A DNA stretch of 64,000 nucleotides, taken from Charina bottae. Its lineage: Eukaryota; Chordata; Lepidosauria; Squamata; Charinaidae. Within the stretch, counting starts at the first letter, position 1. Each line of letters starts with the position of its first letter. Shown here piece after piece: positions 10,960-21,482 of this stretch. Location: positions 13,030,501 to 13,094,500 of the forward strand of contig JALMGJ010000006.1 of NCBI GenBank assembly GCA_023362775.1, given 5' to 3'. The translations under genes and the position numbers were made by a program. A model generated the notes under the pieces. It ran no database searches and was not told where the DNA came from. It worked only from the letters and a program-made list of their open reading frames with translations.

Positions 10960-12480
10960 AAGCTATTTGTGATTGCTTGTACAGATTCTCTCCTGAAAAC
11001 GTATGAGAGTTAGTACTGGGGGCAGCCACTGAAAAAGCCTGCTCCTAGGTAGCCACCTACTGTGTCTCAGCATGGGAGGGTACCTAGAGCAGGTCCTCTG
11101 AAGATAATCTTAGGGTTAGTATGAGTAGGAATATACAGGAAGAAGTCTTCTTTCAGCTTTTGTGGTCCTAAGCTGTGAAGGGCTTTACAGGAGAAACCCA
11201 GCACCTTCAATTGGGACTGTAAACAAACAGCAAAGTTCATAAATAACTGCCATGATGTGTTCATATCACCTAGTTCCAGAGTGTTTTGTACTAATTGAAA
11301 TCTCTGCACTGTCTTCAAGGGCAGCCTCATGTATAACATATTGCAAGAATTACCAGGGTACTGATTACTGTTGCAAGACTATCTCTATCCAGCCTAAAAT
11401 TATGGTAGATCAGAGCTTTCCAAACTTTTCATGTTGGTGACACACTTTTTAGACATGCGTAATTTCACGACACACTCTTACAGCAGGGCACAAGGCAGGC
11501 ACTAGGACCTGCGCGGAATCACAGCAGGTTTGGAGGCAGCAAGGCACAAGGCAGGCACTAGGACATGTGCAGAATCCTGGCAGGGCAGGTTTGGAGGCAG
11601 CAAGGCACAAGGCAGGCACAAGGACCTGTGTGGAATCCTGGCAGGGCTCGGAGGCAGCAGCAGCCGCCGCGACACACCCATACACTGCAGCCGACACACT
11701 AACGTGTCCCAACACACAGTTTGGAAAGCTCTGTGGTAGATGCTCCCCAGAGGGCCCTAATTCCTCTAGCATCAATAGATCTAGAAGCACTCTCAAACTA
11801 GGAACTTGATCCTTTACCCAGAATAGGTTGAACCTCATTCTTCTGTGCAGATACTTTATCCACTAACAGCACCTCTGTCTTCTCTGGACTGAGCTTCAGT
11901 TTACTGGCCCTGATTTAGTCCATTACTATGGCCAGGCATCATTTCCACAATTTCAGTGCCTCACCATAATCCAGTGAAAGGAAGAGACAACTGGGTGTCA
12001 CCAACACTGATGACATTTTGCTCCAAACCACCAAATGATCTCACTCAGAGGTTTCTTGCATATGTTGGAGAGCACTGAGGATAAAATGGAAACTTGCCAA
12101 ACTCCATGTGGTTCAGCCAAAATCTTCTACTTATCCTTTGGAGGCAAGACATCCAGGTTTGCGAAGAACCACTGTAAAACTGGTCCACCTACATCTAAGT
12201 GGGACAATCTATCCAGAAAGATACCAAGGTCAATGGTACCGAAAGTCACTGAGAGAATCAGTAAGATTGTCCTTCTTCTGTCTCCTTCCCAGCAAAGATC
12301 ATCCAAGAGGGTGGTTAAGGTAGTTTCAGCGACAAAACCAGACCTAAACATCAATTGAAATGAATATAGAAAATACATTTCATTCAAGAGTGTCTTGATC
12401 TTATCAGCAACCACACACTAGTGAACATGGATGAATTCCCCTAGAATTAACATTCTAGGAGTCCTCAACACCAAATCCAA
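10960..12480 (-). mobile_element. Old L2-type LINE, split by a hAT insertion
   Basis: Read on the minus strand, 12127-12414 encodes decayed L2 RT (SGFVAETTLTTLLDDL, ILLILSVTFGTID, VLQWF). The 11740-12050 part corresponds to the end of the palm and following region. The 10960-11400 part encodes YMRLPLKTVQRFQLVQN of the C-terminal domain. Frames are broken throughout. The hAT element at 11411-11733 interrupts it, and L2 similarity resumes on both sides, so the L2 is the older insertion. Confidence 0.75.
11411..11733. mobile_element. Non-autonomous hAT element, family 2, copy 2 (nested)
   Basis: Ends are cagagctttccaaact and agtttggaaagctctg. The 8-bp target duplication tggtagat is perfect (11403-11410 and 11734-11741). 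About 11486-11661 holds three tandem units of about 58 bp, each with 'ggcacaaggcaggcac' and 'ggcagca'. The element lies inside the older L2. The 129-codon minus-strand frame here is a by-product of the tandem repeat. Confidence 0.93.
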
Positions 12481-12606
12481 CAGCTGAGATAGGCCGTTGA
12501 GCAGCAGTATAGGCAGAACTTTAGCAGACTCCCATCTGTCCCTGTACCCAAACAAAGATACACACACTATAGATTGGCACCTGCACGGACTGGGGCGAGG
12601 GGGGAG

Positions 12607-12613
<7 letters not shown>

Positions 12614-12662
<49 letters not shown>
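12614..12662. repeat. (GA)n microsatellite
   Basis: About 24 uninterrupted GA units. Confidence 0.97.
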
Positions 12663-12666
<4 letters not shown>

Positions 12667-14969
12667 CTATAGAGTAAAGCAATATCCCCCACCAACCCCT
12701 TGACATGTTCTGATGCTGTATCAAGTATTCAGGGGGCACAATGGGAGAGAACTTCCAGCTTTTGATTACAGACACCAGATAAGCCCTTTCATCCATAATC
12801 AAATCATATTATTACCAACTTGGCATTTAGCAGTAGTGGGCCACAAAGTAAGTGTATATATCAGAGTTCATCTGGACAAGGGAGTAAGAAGAGGGGACAG
12901 GATGTCCCTACAATAGCATACTTCTCTCTAATCAGAGCCCCTTCATCCCTCTGAGTGACATTATTGTAGAACTTTCCCAAGCACATACTGTACCTCAGAA
13001 AGCAGTACAAAAATAATACAGCCCTTCACCTCATTCTACCTCTGAAGTGGCTCCCCCTTAATAATTGCCCCTCCTTTGGTGTCTTTCTTTTTGAAAGCAA
13101 CCCTGAAGGTGGCCTATCATCTGCTCCTCACCTGAGCTAAATAATCCCTCCAACCCCCTTCAAAGACCTCTAAGGCCAGTTGGAATGAATATCCAAGAAG
13201 TGGAATTCTTCTGACCCAGGTGTAGCATGGAATAGCAGAACTAGAGCTGAAGCAAGGCTGCTGTTGATGCTCCTGTTGGTGGTTGTATATTTCTGTACCA
13301 GGCCTGGGCCAAATGCCCCATCTATCACCTCAAAGAGGAGTTGGTCAGCTGGATTAATACTGAGGGGATGGGACTCTTCTTTCTCAGGCCCAGAAGTAAG
13401 CATAACAATGGCAATAATACAGCTGGAGCTCAATGAAGAGTGGCTGCTGCTTTATGCCGATTATCAAAGGTGGAGTCAGTCTTTATCTGGCCTAGGAGTG
13501 ATTGGGTGGTTCTTCCTTCTGTCCATGGAACCCTTAGTAACCATCCCCAGATCCATAAATGGAAAGCATCAATCAATCTCCTTTCTTTCTCAATGTCTAG
13601 CTTTCACAGACATACCTTATCATGGAAAAATAGCTGCTTTATATATTGCTCTAACTAGTCTGAACTTCTTCATCATTAAATTATCCTTTATGATGTTGTT
13701 GCTGCCTTTCTACTTCTTCAAACACAGTCTCTTCTATGGTTCTGTAAGATTTAAAGCAAAGCTTAAGTTATGTGAGGAATTAATGGAATACTTCTATAGA
13801 CATGAAACATATTAAACTGGATGTTTTAAGAATAAGTAAGTAAACTTAGGTGGATCAGAATAGGACATTTGTACACTTAATATTGTTGATACAATGTCCA
13901 AATATATATACTGAGCCTGAAAATATTGGCTGTACAGTATCTCAAAAAACTATTATTGATCTCAGTATTCAGAGAGGAAGAAGTGATTTAGAAAGGAACG
14001 CAAGAAACCTTTTGGTTTATGAGCATAGATGGCTGACTCACATACCAGTACACTAGGATCCCTTTGATGATTCTTCCTGAGCCAAGTGTCTTAAAAATGC
14101 AGAAACCTAACTACCTATATTTTTCAAAAACAAGAAACTAGCATATGAAAGACATTTAGATGAGATGGGTCAACACAGGGCAAAAGCATTATATGTGATA
14201 TGTGTCACTTATCCAATCAAATTAAATGACCCTTATATCAGCTTTCGCAAAAGGAGATGCTACCCTACTTCTCTCACATCACATCTTTTGCTTCTGTGGA
14301 AAAAGTGATAGAAACACATATGGGTTTGATATGAATCACCCATATTACAGTCAATGATTAATTTAAAAAAAAGTATTTTCTTCCTTCCCTCCTTCAGAAC
14401 CAGGGAGTATGAAAGCAGTGTAAACAAGTATTGTTAATATAGAAGATGCACAGCAAGTGGCCTGGAATCACTCGAATGTACTTAGCTATTTCAAATTGTA
14501 GATTTGTCAAAGAAAGCTAACTAAAAATTGCATTTTAGAAGGAATTTAGGGAACATGCTACTGTTCATTTTTATGGAATCCTTCAATTGAAATCATACCA
14601 TTAAGGTTTGCTTCAAATTTACAACATCTAACCAGGTTTTAGAGCTAAGTGCAGAACACTACTGAGACCTTCAGTGACTTAAATGAAATACAGACTCTTA
14701 CTCTCCTGGCAAAAGATTGAAAATAGTAATACATTAACTCAAAAAGTATTTCCCCCCAGATGAAAGAGAAAGAAACTTGTACTAAATATCTATTTGCATC
14801 AATAATGTAAGGTAATAAATCACAATATTCTGTTCCCTTTCGGGTATCTGAAGTAACTTTCTTAGCTCTTCTAAGATTTCATTTTTCACATATGCATGAA
14901 TCCCTACATCCTTACAATTATAACTAGAACATGCATAACATGTATTTACCAAACTGAGACCCAGTACAG
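12663..14969. other. Unassigned; no gene supported
   Basis: The longest frame (13264-13815, 183 codons, plus strand) starts at a TTG just before an ATG and shows no domain. A competing minus-strand frame overlaps it. About 12663-13450 could be the remainder of the old L2 copy to the left, but I cannot show this. The rest is AT-rich with no known repeat. Confidence 0.35.
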
Positions 14970-15345
14970 TAAGTTGATTATGTGCCATCAAGTTGGTGTC
15001 AACTCTTAGAAACAACATAACTACAGTAGACCTTTTCCAGCTTGACCTGCTCCTAATCTTGGTTTCCCAAGGTACACACATTGCTGCTGTATTTGAGTCT
15101 GTCCACTTTGCTGCTGGTTGTCTTCTTCTCTTTCCTTCCCCCTTCCTCAGCTTTATAGTCTTCTCAAGGGAGCTAGGACTTAACATAAAATATCCAAACT
15201 ATGATAATTTTAGTCTGGTCATTTGTGCCTTGTATGTGGACTCCAGACAGATTTGTTCTATGATCCATTTCTTTATTTTCTTAGCTATCTGTGGTATTCT
15301 CAAGAGTCTTCTCCAACACCAAAATTCAAAAGTGTCAATACAAAT
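14970..15345 (-). pseudogene. Old RTE-type LINE 3' fragment
   Basis: The minus-strand translation gives FEFWCWRRLLRIPQIAKKI, then KAQMTRLKLSYFG, SSLEKTIKLRKGEGKRRRQP and WTDSNTAA. This is the BovB-group C-terminal region in pieces. It ends with the 'ttgatggcacataatcaa' tail that also ends the 5365-6350 fragment, so both probably belong to one old RTE family. Confidence 0.75.
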
Positions 15346-16338
15346 TTGTATCATACATGCATTAGGAAATAAAAAAGTCAACATCTGTTTATAAAGGTCC
15401 CCAAAGAAAGGATCCTCTTGGCAAAAAATGTCCCTAAAATATTAGACTGATGACAGCAATTTACAGTGCCTGGAGTTTTGGCAATTCTTGGCTTTTCCAT
15501 TCCTCTTGTAATATCCATTATATAAACTGCATTTAAAAAACAATCAAAGCCAGAAACAGAATATTAATACATTTTCTGCTGGAATTTCTTCTTGTACTGA
15601 ATTCCAAACTATGAGTCATTTGCATGTAACATTTCAAATTAATTTCATCTAACCATATGTTGTATTACTCATTTTTCCTTTACCACTTGACTAAGTCACG
15701 CACACATAAACATACATTGATCACATGCATAATACTCCTACAAAAAACCTAAAACAGCCACTTTAGAGAAAAAAAATGACTACCATTTTAAATCTTACCC
15801 TTTATGGTCACAAATGGTTTTATTTTTGGTATTGAAAATCAAAATCTATTCATAGAAGAAGACTGCACAAATCCCAAAGCCTTCCAAAGATTGTCCTCAA
15901 TATGTATTTTTTAAATTTTGACAGGGCAAATTATTAATTCCTTATGATGTAAGCATATTGACTATAATTAATTAATTTCTATTAAATGTATATTAAATCA
16001 ATCCATTTTTTCTTTGGTCCCTACCTGCTTTTTGGAATATGGCTCCTAGCATTCCATTCAAAGGAAGAGCAATGATTTTGGCTAAGAAAACCTGCGTGCC
16101 CCAGCTACAAATCACATATGTTCCATTTTGTTTAGGCAGCAATAAATGTTTTTTAAATCACCCTATTACATACTCATAAATTACAAGGCAGCTTATAGGA
16201 AACAGTTCTAGATTTCAAAACATCATTTAAATAAAATGTTTTAAAAGATTCCCCATTTGTTGAAGCTTCTCCCCCCCAGTTAAGAGATCTATTATTGTCT
16301 TTAATAAGCCATTCTTTTCAAAATATTTATAATTTACC
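15346..16338. other. Unassigned AT-rich sequence
   Basis: No gene or known repeat recognised. Confidence 0.4.
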
Positions 16339-16349
16339 AAACTGTTCTG

Positions 16350-16794
16350 TAGTAGTAATCCAGTAGTAATGTATGGCTGTGAGAGTTGGACCATAAGGAA
16401 GGCTGAGCGCCGAAGAATTGATGCTTCCGAACTGGTGCTGGAGAAGACTCTTAAGAGTCCCTTGGATTGCAAGGAGGTCAAATCAGTCAATCCTAAAGGA
16501 AATCAACCCTGACTGCTCATTGGAAGGACAGATACTGAAGCTGAAGCTCAAATACTTTGGCCACCTAATGCGAAGAGAGGACTCACTGGAAAAGACCCTG
16601 ACGCTGGGAAAGACTGAAGGCAAAAGGAGAAGGGGACGGCAGAGGATGAGATGGTTAGATAGCATCACCGATGTAATGAACATGAATTTGAGTAAACTCC
16701 GAGAGACAGTGGAGGACAGGAAGGCCTGGCGTGCTATGGTCCATGAGGTCACGAAGAGTCGGACATGACTAAACGACTGAACAACAACAACAAA
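16350..16794 (+). mobile_element. BovB LINE, 5'-truncated 3' end
   Basis: A 445-bp BovB tail encodes WCWRRLLRVPWIARRSN, LKLKYFGHLMRREDSLEKT and KRRRGRQRMRWLDSI. It ends with gtcggacatgactaaacgac and an (aac)n tail. The target duplication aaactgttctg is perfect (16339-16349 and 16795-16805). A 2-base deletion relative to the 29.9-kb copy (gaactggtgctgg versus gaactgtggtgctgg) shifts the frame near its start. Confidence 0.93.
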
Positions 16795-16805
16795 AAACTG
16801 TTCTG

Positions 16806-17713
16806 ATCATCCTTACTTATTATTTTACAAGTTTATGTGACAGGGAAAGTATCTGTGCTTGAGAGCATTGACTTATCTCTCCTTTGAAAACATAGCTTTT
16901 GTCAGCAGTTTTTGTATTAAAACCACCCTAGTGTTTTTTTTTTTTGTTCCCAGACTACAGACAAGGGGGCGTCAATGTTAATGACAGAGGAAGTACAGAG
17001 GATTTTTGGCAGTTAACCGATTTGTGAAATCAGTTCCAGTGGTTTCTCAACTAAAAAAACAGAACAGTCTAAACTCACATGCTCATTGAAAAGACCTATT
17101 ACTGAATAGCAAAATAAATCACATGAAAATTAATCAGAACTGGACAACAGTCACCTCATCTATTGATATTTGAAGCACACAATCCTTGAGCAAGGGAGCT
17201 ATGATAACCTGGGAGTAAGGAAGCTATGCAACTGCTGATGTTTTTCTGACTTGGCCTTCCCCAACTTGATACCTTCCTGATATATTAGGCAACAACCTTC
17301 ACATCCACTGGCCTTGATGGAAGATGATGATATGAGTTATAAACTGACATCTCTGGCAGAGACCAGACAGAGAAGGGCTGGTCTGAGCTTCCCTTCTATA
17401 TGAAAGAGCTAAAGCTTAACACAGATTCCCCCTCAGCCATAACCCAATTCATAAGTAACAGCTCTAAACACAGCTTTGCCTACACAGGGGACAAAAAGGG
17501 ACATTGTCTAATCGTCAGGGACTAGACAAGCTCAGTGACTACATTACTCCTTGCATCCCAGGACTCAGGAACATCTCTGAACCATAGTGTTTACAATAGT
17601 TCAGGAACTATTCTTAAATAGTTAACCTTAAAAAAAATTCTAATTGAAAAGGTTTTACAACTCAAATCTAGTCTTAAAATTTCCCCCTACGGTTTTTTGA
17701 TGAAAGGTGTGTA
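16806..17713. other. Unassigned sequence
   Basis: No gene or known repeat recognised. Confidence 0.4.
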
Positions 17714-17919
17714 AGTAGTCCTCGTTTAGCAACCACAAGTGGGACCGGCAACTTGATTGTTAAGCAAAGCAGTCGCTAAGTGAAACTGCAACTGTTCTTA
17801 CAATCTTACTTCAGCTTTCCTTTGCTTTACAGACGAAAGTCGTAAATGCGAGGATTGGTCACGAAGTTACTTTTTCATCACTGTCGTAACCACAATAGTC
17901 ACTAAACGAGGATTACCTG
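17714..17919. mobile_element. Squamate MITE with tagtcctcg / cgaggactacctg ends, copy 1
   Basis: The inverted ends agtagtcctcgtttagcaac and gtcactaaacgaggattacc are flanked by TA (17712-17713 and 17920-17921), as in Tc1/mariner-type insertions. The interior repeats 'gttaagca', 'cgctaagtga' and 'gtcgtaa' motifs typical of this very common squamate repeat. It has no coding capacity. Confidence 0.75.
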
Positions 17920-17921
17920 TA

Positions 17922-18908
17922 GTTTCAATTATGCAGACTAAAGTGCATAAAGAGGTGTCATGAAAGCAAATGTATAATAGCCATTTTGATTCAGTTTGAA
18001 CTAAATAAAGCTTGAACCATTTTAGATTATATTGCAAAATATATGCACGGATCATGTTTAGTCTCTCACACAATTTCATGCAATTCATTTTCTATTTTAT
18101 CACACAGAGGTCCTTCAGACTAAAATTTGAATCATTACTTTAATTCTACTTGTAGGTTTCGTGGCAATGTAAGCTGTAGCCCTTGGAATTAACAAGTAGC
18201 TTGCAAAGTTCCAGTCTTTCTCTCAGCTAAGAACCATTTATAGCAAAGGTGTTTCAATGCAACTTATTTTCTTAGCATTGCTGTGGTCTCACCTTCAGGT
18301 GGTAAATGATGGACAACTATCACTCTTCTGCCAGTGAGAGATAAAGAGAGATGAAAACCAAACCTACTAGCTTGCAGGAAGGGAAAATACTAGATCATGG
18401 CTTAATTCTAAGGTCACAATGACAGTTAGTAAACCAGTAAAGCCAAACTATCTAGGTTTAAGTCATAACAGAAATGAATGATCTGTATCAAGATCATGGG
18501 AAATACCAAAATTGACTCAATGAGAAAAAAATACACAGAAAAATTTTAGGTTATCTTCCTAGCTGGGATCAATGTAAGCCATTTCTTTCTAGTGGATGAT
18601 GGAGTAATCATTTTCTTGCTGATACAATGTAGCACTGATTAGCACTGTAGCACTGATTAGCACTGATTAAGGGAGCTCATGGATATCACTGGCAACAATC
18701 AGCTAAATCTACTTCACAGGATTGTTGAGATTTGTTACATGCTTTTAGATATTGTTTATCCCTTCAAAAGAAGGTAAGATATGCATATCCTGGGGGAAAG
18801 AAACGGCACACATATTTTACTGCATCTCAGTCCTGAAGTTTTGTGAGGAAGAACTTCTTCTTTGGGGAAACTTAAAATAGAAAAGACATTTGAAGCGTCA
18901 TCATTTCA
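17922..18908. other. Unassigned sequence with a short tandem repeat
   Basis: No gene recognised. About 18629-18669 repeats 'gtagcactgattagcact'. Confidence 0.4.
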
Positions 18909-20380
18909 TTGGCGATCACTCGTAGCCGAGTAAGATTGTCTTCCAAAGGTAAAATTTTAACAGTGGATCCGTAAGTGGCTATAAAGGCCAATTCTGGATC
19001 CGCACAACCTCCCACAATGAGGGCATAGGTTTCCGGGTGGGAGACGGTCATGATGAGGGTTTGCCTGACGTGCCTTCCTTTTAGCTCGTTTCTCCCTTTC
19101 GCCCTGTACTCATGTTTCTTCAAAGTCCATAGCGCCATTAATAAAGGCTGACCTCCAATTGAAACGCTCATGAGTTAGGGCTTCCCAGTTCTCAATGCTG
19201 ATATTACATTTTTTTTAAATTAGCTTTGAGAGTATCTTTGAATCTCTTTTGCTGTCCACCAATATTCCGTTTTCCATTCTTGAGTTGGGAGTAAAGTAGC
19301 TGCTTTGGAAGACGATGGTCAGGCATTCGAACAACATGGCCGGTCCAGCGAAGTTGATGTTGGATGATCATTGTTTCAATGCTGGTGGTTTTCGCTTCTT
19401 CTAATACGCTAACATTAGTCCGCCTATCTTCCCAAGTAATTTGCAGAATTTTTCGGAGGCAGCGTTGATGGAATCTTTCAAGAAGTTGGAGGTGGCGTTT
19501 GTAGAGGGTCCATGTTTCACAGGCGTACAGAAGGGTTGGTAGTACAATGGCTTTGTAAACAAGCATTTTGGTCTCCCTGCGAATGTCCCAATCCTCAAAC
19601 ACTCTACGCTTCATTCGGGAGAAAGCTACACTCGCAGAGCTCAGGCGATGCTGAATTTCAGCGTTGATGTCGGCTTTTGTAGATAGATGGCTGCCGCGAT
19701 AAGAAAAGTGGTCGACATTTTCTAGTGACACACCTTTAAGCTGGATTGATGGCGCTGCGGAGGGATTGGTTCGAACTTGCTGGTAAAGCACTTTGGTTTT
19801 TTTAATGTTAATCGAGAGGCCGAGCTTTTCATATGCTTCTGCAAAGATGTTTAGGATAGTTTGAAGATCTTCCTCGGAGTGTGCACAGACTACGTTATCA
19901 TCAGCATATTGAAGTTCTATAACAGAAGTTTGTCTATGAAGGTTCTCAGTCATCCAGGTGGAATTGTCTGTAGCTTGAATCATGTCAACTGGATTTCTAT
20001 TTTCTTAATGGAAACGTTTCGCTCCTTATCCAAGGGGCTTCTTCAGTCTGAGCAAAGTTGGTAAGGGTATCCTAAATATATATTTGCTCAGACTGAAGAA
20101 GCCCCTTGGATAAGGAGCGAAACGTTTCCATTAAGAAAATAGAAATCCAGTTGACATGATTCAAGCTATATAACAGAAGTTGTAATTACCTTATTTTTTG
20201 CTTTCAGCCTACTAAGATTAAAAAGCTTTCCATCTGTTTGATATATAATTTCTACACCAGTAGGAAGTTTCTCTTCAACAAGGTGTATAATCATAGCGAT
20301 GAAGATAGCGAATAAGGTTGGAGCAATAACACATCCCTGTTTAACGCCGGATTCCACTTTAAATGGATCACTTTGAGAGA
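18909..20380 (-). pseudogene. LINE ORF2 fragment, copy B, interrupted by an insertion
   Basis: Close relative of copy A. GVKQGC and the first palm residues lie at about 20182-20380, YADD just left of the insertion, and the thumb and C-terminal domain down to 19204. The zinc finger is at 18960-19025 (C-x2-C, then a basic RIGLYS stretch and H-x3-H-C, then TAA). Copy B keeps the glutamine that is TAG in copy A, but has TGA where copy A has an arginine codon (about 19109-19111). Both copies share the A8 run that shifts the frame before the finger. Bases 19931-20168 are a later insertion. The 5' half of the element is missing. Confidence 0.82.
19931..20168. mobile_element. Fold-back/Penelope-like insertion with a perfect 86-bp inverted repeat, copy 2
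   Basis: This 238-bp insertion is flanked by the 13-bp duplication tataacagaagtt (19918-19930 and 20169-20181). The same LINE sequence in copy A (about 3810-3825) has the site once, so it is the empty allele of the family. The arms 19971-20056 and 20083-20168 are exact reverse complements around a 26-base spacer. A 40-bp left extension matches the right end of the 2214-2598 element. It has no coding capacity. Confidence 0.85.
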
Positions 20381-20389
20381 GTATGCTGT

Positions 20390-21287
20390 CATGAAATAAT
20401 AGCGTTATCAATATACATGGTGATGCAAGAGTCCTGTTCTGAAGTGCTACAATCCAAATTGTGAACAGGGGTGGAAGATTAGTTAAAAAAAAGTCACAGT
20501 GGATGAACAGAATGGACACAAAATCAAGCTTAGGCCAAAATGGACAGAAAACATATTATTGGACAAAGCCATAAGCATCTACAACAACCTTCTGTAAAAA
20601 GGTGAATAATGCCCAGAAACCTTCGTGTGGGACTAATATTAAATATCAAAGTAGAATGAGAGGGGAACAACCACAAATCATATATCTAATTAAGTTCCCT
20701 ACATTATGTAGCATACTAAAATATGCCAAGGAAATGTAACCACCACCACCACGAGTTTCATTCAAAATCAATCTTGGTAACAGCACGTAGCTACATTTAA
20801 CTAACATTGGCTGATCTAAAAAAAGATGGGAGACTACAAGATATTCCAGACATCAAATTCTAGTGGCATAATCTTTCCTGCTCCAAGTTCACATGCAACA
20901 GTCAGAGACTTCAGAAAAAGAATTCCTGTAACTACAAGGTGCAGGAGAACCATGGAAAAAGCCATGAAATTTTCTCCCAAGGTTCACATACCACTCTTGC
21001 CTGTATTAGAAAAATAATGTGTATTAAACTAAAACAACAATCTTCTCATGTAATACCTGAATAAACAAATGCCATGAAAGTCACTACACTTACTACACTG
21101 ATTCATCATAAGAATTCAAATATGTTTTTAGAAAATTCACAAATTTATCTCATTTTTTTTTACCTGCTCTTATTTTGAGTGGTTATGTATACAATAATTT
21201 AACAATGTGGATATAGAACAACACAAGAACCATTGTTAGTACAATAGCACCTCTCTATTTCTTCCTTCCGGCATCATTTATTTTTTA
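20390..21287. other. Unassigned AT-rich sequence
   Basis: No gene or known repeat recognised. Confidence 0.4.
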
Positions 21288-21482
21288 TTCTTTCAGTCGC
21301 TTCTGACTCTTCGTGACTTCATGGACCAGCCCACGCCAGAGCTTCCTGTCGGCTGTCGCCACCCCCAGCTTCCCCACGGTCGAGTCTGTCACCTCCAGAA
21401 TATCATCCATCCATCTTGCCCTTGGTCGGCCCCTCTTCCTTTTGCCTTCCACTTTCCCTAGCATCAGCATCTTCTCCCGGCA
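21288..21482 (-). pseudogene. RTE-type LINE 3' end, third family
   Basis: Minus-strand 21288-21470 encodes KVEGKRKRGRPRARWMDDIL, then DRKLWRGLVHEVTKS. This is the BovB-group C-terminal pattern (GK..GKR.RGR...RW.D.I ... DR..WR) but with a sequence distinct from the two other RTE types in this window. Only the last about 60 codons remain. Confidence 0.75.

Noticed and set aside
11449..11838. 129-codon Cys/Ala-rich frame
   Set aside because: It is produced by the 58-bp tandem units of the hAT MITE and crosses the element's boundary.
13264..13815. 183-codon open frame with hydrophobic stretches
   Set aside because: TTG/ATG start, no domain, a competing antisense frame and no splice or promoter context. 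I do not claim a gene.
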